Part shown: positions 6,276-11,605 of the stretch, in pieces
Layout of the letters: each line of letters starts with the position of its first letter
Position numbering within the stretch: the first letter of the stretch is position 1
From: Acidimicrobiales bacterium
Lineage (GTDB): Bacteria; Actinomycetota; Acidimicrobiia; Acidimicrobiales; UBA8190
Length of the DNA: 12,351 bases
NCBI GenBank assembly: GCA_030042575.1
Contig: JASHZK010000211.1
Coordinates: 1-12,351, forward strand
Direction: 5' to 3'
Made by a program: the position numbers and the translations under genes
The notes under the pieces: model-generated
Database searches by the model: none
What the model saw: only the letters and a program-made list of their open reading frames with translations
What the model was told of the DNA's origin: nothing

Positions 6276-7490
6276 TCAGGCGCCGATGTCGGCCGGAGTG
6301 AGCTGCTCGGTGATGAGCCGCTCGAAAGAGGACGGCTGGCCGGAGAAGAACTGCCGGCACAGGCGCAGACCCTCGGTGTAGCAGAAGATGTAGGCGCGCC
6401 ACGTGGGGTGCATGAGGAACTCCACCCCCTTGGCCGCCCGGGCCCTGGGAAGGATGGCCCAGCGGGCCAGGTCGTCGACCACCGAGTCCGGATCCGCTCC
6501 CTCGGCGTGTAGTCGAAGGGCGGCGTTTGCTCTCACCCCCGACAGCGCCTCGGAGGCTTCCGAGACGCCGGCCACCACCTCGGCGTCGTAGCGGATGCCC
6601 AGCGGGCGCAGGTGCTCGGCCACGACCTGTTCGGGCCGGCGTCCCACGATCACCTCGAGCCCGAGATCGGCGAGGCCCTCGGCCATCAGACACTGCGGCG
6701 TGCCCACCAGGAAGATGGTCTCTTCGAGCCGGCGCCGCTCACGGACCAGTCCCGCCTCTTTGCGAGCGTGCTCGGTGTGGTGACCGGGGTAGGCCTCGTG
6801 GGCCACAAGGTGGGCCAGTGAGATCGACAGCACGGGAAGATCGGTGCTGATGTCGACGCGCGAGCACAGCCCGCCCAGATACGTGTTGAACCCCGACCAC
6901 GGGCGATCGGACACCAACTGGAAGTCGATGTGCTCGCCTTCGGGCAGTCCGAACAGTCCGGCGGTGCGCTCTCGGAAGTCCTCGGCCAGCGACGAGATGG
7001 CCGAAGGAAGAAGGCCAGGCGCCACCGCCTGCGACTCCCGCCAGGCAATGAGACGGTCCGGCAGCGGGCCGTCGCCCGGCAGCACCTCCTGCAAGCGGCG
7101 GTGCGCGCTGTCGATGACCTCCTCGGGCACGGCACCGGGCCGGACGCCGTAGCACTGCTCGACTTCGTCGAGGTAGGAGACCTCGTCTCCGGCCAGGCGC
7201 CGGCAAGTGGTGAGCAGGCCGCGCACCTGGGCTCGCAACCAGGCACGGCGAGCCGGGTCGTCACCGCCGAAGTCGTCCAGGGGGGAACCGGCCTCGAGGT
7301 CGGCCAGCAGCCGGCGGGCCTGCTGGGCCAGTTGCCGGGGAGGCCGCATGGGCTCGGCCGTCACCCGCGCCGAGAGCGCCGCCGGGCCGTAGTAGCTGTC
7401 CACCAGTCCGTCGACGTGGCGACCGAGGGCCAGCCCGAGCTCCAGGTAGCGGCCGACGCAACCGCCCGGCCCGGTCAGGTCGCTGCTCAC
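6276..7490 (-). CDS. DUF885 family protein (metallopeptidase-like)
   Basis: This is a 404-residue, mostly helical protein. The signature HEAYPGHH (231-238) is the DUF885 motif, with H231, E232 and H237/H238 as likely zinc-site residues. MAEGLADLG (269-277) supplies a downstream Glu (E271) in the position of the usual EGWA glutamate. The C-terminal WRAYIFCYTEG (364-374) corresponds to the family's conserved tail segment. DUF885 proteins are thought to be zinc carboxypeptidase-like, but the substrate is unknown. Many family members have 550-600 residues and a secretion signal. This one is shorter and has no signal peptide, so it is probably cytosolic. GTG 7490 overlaps the stop of the dienelactone-hydrolase-family gene as GTGA, so the two genes are translationally coupled. 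Confidence 0.85.
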   Translation of the reverse strand: MSSDLTGPGGCVGRYLELGLALGRHVDGLVDSYYGPAALSARVTAEPMRPPRQLAQQARRLLADLEAGSPLDDFGGDDPARRAWLRAQVRGLLTTCRRLAGDEVSYLDEVEQCYGVRPGAVPEEVIDSAHRRLQEVLPGDGPLPDRLIAWRESQAVAPGLLPSAISSLAEDFRERTAGLFGLPEGEHIDFQLVSDRPWSGFNTYLGGLCSRVDISTDLPVLSISLAHLVAHEAYPGHHTEHARKEAGLVRERRRLEETIFLVGTPQCLMAEGLADLGLEVIVGRRPEQVVAEHLRPLGIRYDAEVVAGVSEASEALSGVRANAALRLHAEGADPDSVVDDLARWAILPRARAAKGVEFLMHPTWRAYIFCYTEGLRLCRQFFSGQPSSFERLITEQLTPADIGA

Positions 7491-8173
7491 CCGAGCTGGG
7501 AACGGAGGAAGTCGAGCGTCCGTTCCCAGGCCAGCTCGGCGGCAGCCGGGTTGTAGACCTCAAGGCGCTCGTCGTTGAAAAAAGCGTGCTCGGCGTCGGC
7601 GTAGACGTGGAAACGTGCCTGCTTGCCGAGCTGGGCCAGCTGCTGCTCGAGAGCCTTGGCCGTGTCGGGCGAGAACCATTCGTCGCCATCGGCCACATGG
7701 ACGAGCACGGGACAACCGAGCCGCGAATAATCGGGCTGGGCGTCGGGCCAGGGGATGGCGCCGTAGAAGGACACGCAGGCCTTGACGGTGTCGGGGCGCT
7801 GGGTGGCGAGCATCATGGCCAGGCCGCCACCCATGCAGAACCCGATCACGCCCACGGCGTCGGTGGAAGACCGGCGGCGGAGCTCGTCCACCGCCCCCGA
7901 GAGGTCCTTGGCCGCCTGGTCGAGCTTGAGCGCCATCATCTGCTTCCCGGCTTCGTCGGGCTCGGTCACGGCGACCTTGGTGCCGTGGTACAGGTCGGGA
8001 GCCAGGGCCACGAAGCCGGCTCCCGCCAGCCGGTCGGCCACGCTCTCGATGTGGGGCACGAGTCCCCACCACTCCTGGACCACCACCACGCCCGGTCCCG
8101 AGCCCGAAGAGGGAACGGCCAGGTAGCCGCCACCGGTGGTGCCGTTGCTCGGGAATTCGACGTGCTCACCCAT
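7487..8173 (-). CDS. Dienelactone hydrolase family protein
   Basis: This 228-residue alpha/beta-hydrolase matches the usual size of the family. VVVQEWWGL (30-38) carries the conserved E34. GFCMGGG (111-117) is the nucleophile elbow with cysteine C113 in place of serine, the hallmark of dienelactone hydrolases. ADGDEWF (161-167) provides the acid (D164, or D162) and AEHAF (194-198) the histidine H196. Classical members hydrolyse dienelactone to maleylacetate in chlorocatechol breakdown. No other gene of that pathway is here, so the natural ester or lactone substrate is open. There is no signal peptide, so it is cytosolic. ATG 8173 has a G-rich stretch (minus-strand complement of 8179-8184) about five bases upstream as a possible ribosome-binding site. 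The 4-base overlap with the DUF885 gene indicates an operon. Confidence 0.9.
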   Translation of the reverse strand: MGEHVEFPSNGTTGGGYLAVPSSGSGPGVVVVQEWWGLVPHIESVADRLAGAGFVALAPDLYHGTKVAVTEPDEAGKQMMALKLDQAAKDLSGAVDELRRRSSTDAVGVIGFCMGGGLAMMLATQRPDTVKACVSFYGAIPWPDAQPDYSRLGCPVLVHVADGDEWFSPDTAKALEQQLAQLGKQARFHVYADAEHAFFNDERLEVYNPAAAELAWERTLDFLRSQLG

Positions 8174-8209
8174 GAAAAGCCCCCCGTGGTCCGCGCCGCC
8201 TGGGCCCGG

Positions 8210-8215
8210 AGACTA
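8210..8215 (-). promoter_or_regulatory. Putative -10 box (TAGTCT) of the dienelactone hydrolase-DUF885 unit
   Basis: TAGTCT on the minus strand lies 36 bases before ATG 8173, in the 69-base gap after the 229-residue protein gene. This would give a leader of roughly 30 bases containing the G-rich possible ribosome-binding site. No -35 is recognisable. Confidence 0.35.
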
Positions 8216-8242
8216 TGTCATCGATCAGCGTCACCGCCGCCC

Positions 8243-8932
8243 TCACCAAGCGACCAACAGCTCCGCCGGCTCGGGACAGTCACAACCCGACAACGCCCCT
8301 TCGATCTCGGTGACGCCATTCGTCGTGGCCAGGCGCGAGATGCCGTGCAGATCGACCACCACCGACGAGGCCGGGCGGTGATCGAAATAGGCGGAGACGG
8401 CAGTGCGGGCGCCAGGGGCGGGGAGGTTGAGTCGTGTCCGCAGCGCCTGCCACAGGCGAGCCGGCAACACTCGGCCGGCGCCGGCGACCACCCAGATCTC
8501 CACCTCGGCGGCGCGAGCCGCCTCGAGCACACCCCGGTCGTCGCCGTCGACCACCATGGCGCCCGGACCCAAGGCGTCGCTGGGAACCAGCACCACTTCG
8601 GCCGACGCCACCTCGGCCACGCCGCCGTGGCGAACGGCCCGGCGACCCGACAGGGCGGCCTCCAGTCGCTCCTCGGTTGCGTCATCCTCCAGGGCCCGGG
8701 CGCACCACTCGGCCTCGGCCATGGGGTCACCGGCACACAGCAGGCGCGCCGACACCCACCACAACGGACCGCAGGCGGGATTGCGCTCGAGGAGACGGCG
8801 ACAGGCCGGCACCACGGCGGCCGGTTCTCGCTGGGCCAGCTCGGCCAGGGCGTAGGCGGCCTCCACCCCGAGCTCGGCCGGCCCGCCCCAGCCGGCCCGG
8901 GCCACGAACCGGAGGCGCTCGATGGGATGCAC
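8243..8932 (-). CDS. Hypothetical protein of 229 residues
   Basis: I do not recognise a named family with confidence. The first 95 residues are helical, with ALAELAQREPAAVVPACRRLL (about 28-48, given here in outline) and PLWWVSARLL (56-65). The rest alternates short hydrophobic strands and helices (AEVVLVPSDAL at 111-121, GAMVVDGDD at 124-132, EIWVVAGAG at 145-153, SSVVVDLHGIS at 189-199), suggesting a Rossmann-like alpha/beta domain. There is no signal peptide or membrane segment. Coding is supported by length, open frame and codon bias like its neighbours. The GTG at 8932 is preceded eleven bases upstream by TAGCGT. It lies 46 bases after the SDR gene on the same strand. I have an impression of similar unannotated proteins in Acidimicrobiia, but cannot confirm it. 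Confidence 0.7.
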   Translation of the reverse strand: MHPIERLRFVARAGWGGPAELGVEAAYALAELAQREPAAVVPACRRLLERNPACGPLWWVSARLLCAGDPMAEAEWCARALEDDATEERLEAALSGRRAVRHGGVAEVASAEVVLVPSDALGPGAMVVDGDDRGVLEAARAAEVEIWVVAGAGRVLPARLWQALRTRLNLPAPGARTAVSAYFDHRPASSVVVDLHGISRLATTNGVTEIEGALSGCDCPEPAELLVAW

Positions 8933-8943
8933 TTCGGCTCCGG

Positions 8944-8949
8944 ACGCTA
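8944..8949 (-). promoter_or_regulatory. Putative -10 box (TAGCGT) of the 229-residue protein gene
   Basis: TAGCGT on the minus strand lies eleven bases before GTG 8932, in the short gap after the SDR gene. It would allow a transcript with a leader of only a few bases. No Shine-Dalgarno or clear -35 is present. Confidence 0.4.
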
Positions 8950-8978
8950 CCGGCCCGAGCGACGGTGGCGGCGAGCGC

Positions 8979-9776
8979 TCAGGAGGGCTGCTCGGCCAGC
9001 CAGCCGGGCGGCACCTTGCCCTGTGCCTCCTCGATGCGGGGGCCGGGAGGGTGGCCGAAGCGATAGGCGGTGGGCGGCCACCCGAGCTGGACGAAGACGG
9101 CCTGGCCGGTCTCGACCCCCGTGACGCACTGCTCCACGGCTCGGGCCACCGCTTCGGGGGCGATGAGGGGGAAGCCGGCCCGGGCCAGCTCGTCGCGGAT
9201 CTCCCCGTCGATGAGCGGTGTGTCCACCAGGCTGGGGCACACGGCGTTGACGGTGACGTGCTGCTCGGCCAGGCGAGGGGCGAGGGCCCGGATCAAGCCG
9301 ACCACGGCGTGCTTGGTCGAGGTGTAGATCGGGTCGCCGGGGAAGGCGATGAGCCCGGCCAGCGACGACGTGGCCACCACGGCGCCGCCACCTTTGGCCG
9401 CCATCTGCGGCACCAGGGCGCGCACCCCGAAGACGACGCCGTCGACGTTGACCCCCATGATCCTCCGGTACTCGTCGTCGGACAGCGCGGTGATGTCCTG
9501 TTGGCCGGTGGTCACCCCGGCGTTCAGGAAAGCGACGTCGGTCCCCCCCAGCTCGGCGGCGGCGAAGGCGATCCTCTCCCAGGACTCCGAGTGGCTGACG
9601 TCGGCCCGGTGCCACCGTCCGCCCAGCTCCTTGGCGGCCCGTTCGGCCCCGTCGCCGTCGATGTCGACCGCCAGCACGGTGGCCCCCAACGAGGCCAGGC
9701 GACGGGCGGCGGCCAACCCGATGCCCGAGGCCGCCCCCGTGACCACGGCCACTTTGCCCCCGAGCAACTCCGTCAC
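8979..9776 (-). CDS. SDR family NAD(P)-dependent oxidoreductase
   Basis: This is a classical short-chain dehydrogenase of 265 residues. TGAASGIG (13-20) binds the dinucleotide. D38 at the end of strand beta2 (VDID) favours NAD(H) over NADP(H), and D59 contacts the adenine. LNAGV (84-88) is the NAG motif. The catalytic tetrad is N110, S138, Y151 and K155 (YTSTK). CPSLVDTPL (180-188) is the segment after the active site. The C-terminal 25 residues (GHPPGPRIEE onwards) are proline-rich and extend beyond the core. The substrate is probably a secondary alcohol or ketone but cannot be specified. GTG 9776 has TAGACC six bases upstream and no Shine-Dalgarno. The gene is divergent from the Lgt-like gene, and the hypothetical protein gene follows 46 bases behind it. 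Confidence 0.92.
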   Translation of the reverse strand: MTELLGGKVAVVTGAASGIGLAAARRLASLGATVLAVDIDGDGAERAAKELGGRWHRADVSHSESWERIAFAAAELGGTDVAFLNAGVTTGQQDITALSDDEYRRIMGVNVDGVVFGVRALVPQMAAKGGGAVVATSSLAGLIAFPGDPIYTSTKHAVVGLIRALAPRLAEQHVTVNAVCPSLVDTPLIDGEIRDELARAGFPLIAPEAVARAVEQCVTGVETGQAVFVQLGWPPTAYRFGHPPGPRIEEAQGKVPPGWLAEQPS

Positions 9777-9782
9777 GGGCAG

Positions 9783-9788
9783 GGTCTA
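9783..9788 (-). promoter_or_regulatory. Possible -10 box (TAGACC) of the SDR gene
   Basis: TAGACC on the minus strand lies six bases before GTG 9776. It departs from TANNNT at the last base, so it is the weakest of the start-proximal boxes. No alternative box or Shine-Dalgarno is visible. Confidence 0.3.
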
Positions 9789-9839
9789 CCACGGCTCGCC
9801 TCACCGACCGGCCGGCGGGGCCCCCGCGCCCCCGGGCGA

Positions 9840-9845
9840 TAGCCT
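9840..9845 (+). promoter_or_regulatory. Putative -10 box (TAGCCT) upstream of the Lgt-like gene
   Basis: TAGCCT fits TANNNT and lies nine bases before a GTG at 9855 that opens a 12-codon ORF, and 44 bases before the Lgt-like start. Transcription would begin at about 9852, leaving a leader of some 38 bases that contains this small ORF. Confidence 0.4.
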
Positions 9846-9854
9846 GGACGAAGC

Positions 9855-9893
9855 GTGCCGCCGGGGCCTGCCACCTGTCGAGGAAAGCCGTGA
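9855..9893 (+). CDS. Possible 12-codon upstream ORF overlapping the Lgt-like start
   Basis: GTG 9855 opens a frame of 12 codons (MPPGPATCRGKP) closed by TGA at 9891-9893, which overlaps the GTG start of the Lgt-like gene as GTGA. The preceding TAGCCT box would place its start codon within a few bases of the 5' end of the mRNA. It could act as a leader peptide that delivers ribosomes to the next gene by termination-reinitiation. It may also be chance, as short GTG frames are frequent at this GC content. Confidence 0.3.
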   Translation: MPPGPATCRGKP

Positions 9894-10747
9894 AGCCGAT
9901 TCCGGTGTCGTTCCACATCGGGCCGTTGGTGATCCACACCTACGGCATCGGGTTGGCCATCACCTTCTGGTTCGCCTACCGGTATTTCGACCGCCGGCTG
10001 CGGGCCCGGGGATACGCCACCGAATGGCTCACCGGCGTGTTCGTGTGGGTGGTGGTGGCCTCGATCGTGGGTGCTCGGGCCATGCACGTGCTGGCCAACC
10101 TCTCCTACTACTCGGCCAACCCCGGCCAGATCCTCGACGTGTGGCACGGGGGCCTGTCGTCCTTCGGCGGGCTCCTGCTGGGCGTACCCACCGGCCTGGT
10201 GCTGGCCCACCGGCGATACCCGCAGCTGCGGCTCATGACCGCCCTGGACGTGGTGGCCCCGGTGCTGGTGGCCGCCTGGGGGTTGGGCCGGCTGCTCGGC
10301 CCCCAGCTCATGGTGGCGGGCGGGGGCGCCCCCACCCGCGCCTGGTACGGGATGTACTACGCGGGCGAGGTCGGCCGCCGGGTGCCGGTACCGATCATCC
10401 AGGCCATCGACTGCTTTGTCATCTACGGGGTGCTCCTGCTCCTCGAACACCGTCTGGCCCGTCGGCCCACGGGCTTCGTCCTGTGGGCGGCGGCCAGCCT
10501 GTGGGGACTGGCCCGTTTCTTCGAGGAGCACTTCTTCCTGGGACTGGCGGCGCAGGTGGGCTCGACGCAGTCCGAGAGCAGCATCGGGCCGCTGCTGGTG
10601 CAGGCGGCGGGATTGGCCATGTTCGGGGGCGGGCTGGTCATGATGGGCTGGCTGTGGCGACGACGGCCCCCCGAAGAGCCCCTCTCCGACGCCACCAGCG
10701 AGGAGACCGGGGAGGGATCGCCGACTCAGCCGGCCGTCGTCGGCTGA
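9890..10747 (+). CDS. lgt: Divergent prolipoprotein diacylglyceryl transferase family protein
   Basis: This 285-residue polytopic membrane protein shows the Lgt layout. IHTYGIGLAI (15-24) carries the conserved Tyr (Y18). GARAMHVL (61-68, R63) precedes VWHGGLSSFGG (84-94), and WGLGRLLG (130-137) and WGLARFFEE (205-213, R209) follow. About seven hydrophobic segments are visible. The last part (from about 257) is an acidic, cytosolic tail. Lgt transfers diacylglycerol from phosphatidylglycerol to the lipobox cysteine of prelipoproteins. In the E. coli enzyme the GG-x3-HGG histidine (H103) and the Asn of the RIGN signature (N146) are important. Here F92 and G137 occupy those places, and the region around the usual NGE signature is rewritten. 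It may thus be a paralogue with altered activity. GTG 9890 is backed by GAGGA (9880-9884). Confidence 0.8.
   Translation: MKPIPVSFHIGPLVIHTYGIGLAITFWFAYRYFDRRLRARGYATEWLTGVFVWVVVASIVGARAMHVLANLSYYSANPGQILDVWHGGLSSFGGLLLGVPTGLVLAHRRYPQLRLMTALDVVAPVLVAAWGLGRLLGPQLMVAGGGAPTRAWYGMYYAGEVGRRVPVPIIQAIDCFVIYGVLLLLEHRLARRPTGFVLWAAASLWGLARFFEEHFFLGLAAQVGSTQSESSIGPLLVQAAGLAMFGGGLVMMGWLWRRRPPEEPLSDATSEETGEGSPTQPAVVG
10316..10339. repeat. GC-only inverted repeat inside the Lgt-like gene
   Basis: Two 12-base halves are reverse complements except for one mismatch (C10321 against A10334). The centre is a perfect 12-base palindrome at 10322-10333. It encodes the Gly-rich segment AGGGAPT that replaces the usual Lgt signature region. 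It is probably a by-product of Gly/Ala/Pro codons at high GC, but could form a strong mRNA hairpin. Confidence 0.5.
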
Positions 10748-11532
10748 CACCCGGCACCCGGGGGTCCGGCGAAGGCCTGAGCGACCGCCATCCACTGCCG
10801 GGCCACCTCGCCCTTGACGACCAACCCGGTGTCGGCCAGATGGCGGCGCTGGGTCACCACCAAGCAGAAGTCGAGTCCGAGGCCGCGCACCTCCTCGTCC
10901 ACCGCCTCCTCGTTCCAGTACCACCGATCACCGCCGGGACCTTCGAGCTCCACCCGTACGGCGCCCCGGGGAGGCTCGAGCCCGTGCACGGCGAAGGAGA
11001 AGGGCCGGGCCCGCACCCCGATCTGCGCCACGTGGCGCAGGCGTGAGGTCGGCTGTGGCCGGACCCCCACGGCGTCGGCCACGTCCTGGCCGTGGGCCCA
11101 CGTCTCCATGAGGCGGGCGGAGACGAAGGACGCCGCGCTCATAGACGGCCCGTACCAGGGCACTCGAGCGCCCCGGGGCAGAGCGGAGGCGGCCTCGACG
11201 AGCCCGGCCCGAGCCGAGCGCCACCAGTGCAGGAGCTCGGGGCCGGCCATGGCCCGGCCCCTCCGGAGGTGCTCGGCCATCGGGTCGTCGCCCCGGCCGG
11301 CGGCAGCGAGGACCGCCTCGGCGCCGGCGGAGAAGCGATGGGGCTGGGCGATGGCCGTGGAGGCCGCCTCGTCGAAGAAGGCGAGGTGGCTGATCTGGTC
11401 CCGCACGGCCCATCCCGGGGCCGGCGTCGGCGTGTCCCAGCCCTCCCCGTCCACGGCCCGCAGGACGACGTCGAGATCGGCGTGCTCGTCGGCCAAGTCG
11501 GCGAGAAGCCCGGGCATCGTCACCGAGGCCAC
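10726..11532 (-). CDS. TIGR03084 family metal-binding protein (DinB/maleylpyruvate isomerase-like)
   Basis: This 268-residue protein has the N-terminal DinB-like four-helix domain shared with mycothiol-dependent maleylpyruvate isomerases. WDTPTPAPGWAVRDQISHLA (32-51) supplies H49, and ARLMETWAHGQDV (139-151) supplies E143 and H147, the likely divalent-metal triad. The second domain (about 165-250) has strands such as VRVELEGPG (192-200) and resembles the C-terminal part of TIGR03084 proteins. The family is found mainly in Actinobacteria. A role in thiol-dependent chemistry is suspected but unproven. GTG 11532 has TATGGT six bases upstream, which supports it, but homologues often begin at the MPGLL methionine (ATG 11517), so the true start may be five codons later. 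Its 3' end overlaps the convergent Lgt-like gene by 22 bases. Confidence 0.88.
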   Translation of the reverse strand: MASVTMPGLLADLADEHADLDVVLRAVDGEGWDTPTPAPGWAVRDQISHLAFFDEAASTAIAQPHRFSAGAEAVLAAAGRGDDPMAEHLRRGRAMAGPELLHWWRSARAGLVEAASALPRGARVPWYGPSMSAASFVSARLMETWAHGQDVADAVGVRPQPTSRLRHVAQIGVRARPFSFAVHGLEPPRGAVRVELEGPGGDRWYWNEEAVDEEVRGLGLDFCLVVTQRRHLADTGLVVKGEVARQWMAVAQAFAGPPGAGCQPTTAG

Positions 11533-11538
11533 CGGGGC

Positions 11539-11544
11539 ACCATA
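11539..11544 (-). promoter_or_regulatory. Putative -10 box (TATGGT) of the TIGR03084 gene
   Basis: TATGGT on the minus strand lies six bases before GTG 11532, with no Shine-Dalgarno between. This fits leaderless transcription and favours GTG 11532 as start. No clear -35 is present. Confidence 0.45.
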
Positions 11545-11592
11545 GTGAGCGACGTGGCGAGAAGTTCACCCTGCCCGAAAAGGTGCGGTCTA

Positions 11593-11598
11593 TAGAGT
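11593..11598 (+). promoter_or_regulatory. Putative -10 box (TAGAGT) of the bestrophin-like gene
   Basis: TAGAGT, within TATAGAGT, is followed by seven bases and ATG 11606, and no Shine-Dalgarno is present. This is the same arrangement as at the methyltransferase and CoA lyase genes. It is back to back with the TATGGT box of the divergent gene, 48 bases apart. Confidence 0.5.
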
Positions 11599-11605
11599 CA
11601 TCGGG

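Noticed and set aside
5152..6381. Plus-strand open frame of 409 codons opposite the CoA lyase
   Set aside because: Its composition mirrors the antisense lyase gene; no domain and no start signal.
6220..6693. Upstream extension of the CoA lyase frame
   Set aside because: The added 158 residues are Arg/Gly/Pro-rich and antisense to the DUF885 gene. ATG 6219 gives the family N-terminus and has a promoter box.
7586..9124. Plus-strand open frame of 512 codons
   Set aside because: It lies antisense across the hydrolase, the 229-residue protein and the SDR genes and has shadow composition.
9349..11046. Plus-strand open frame of 565 codons
   Set aside because: It runs antisense to the SDR gene and out of frame through the Lgt-like gene; no membrane pattern or motif of its own.
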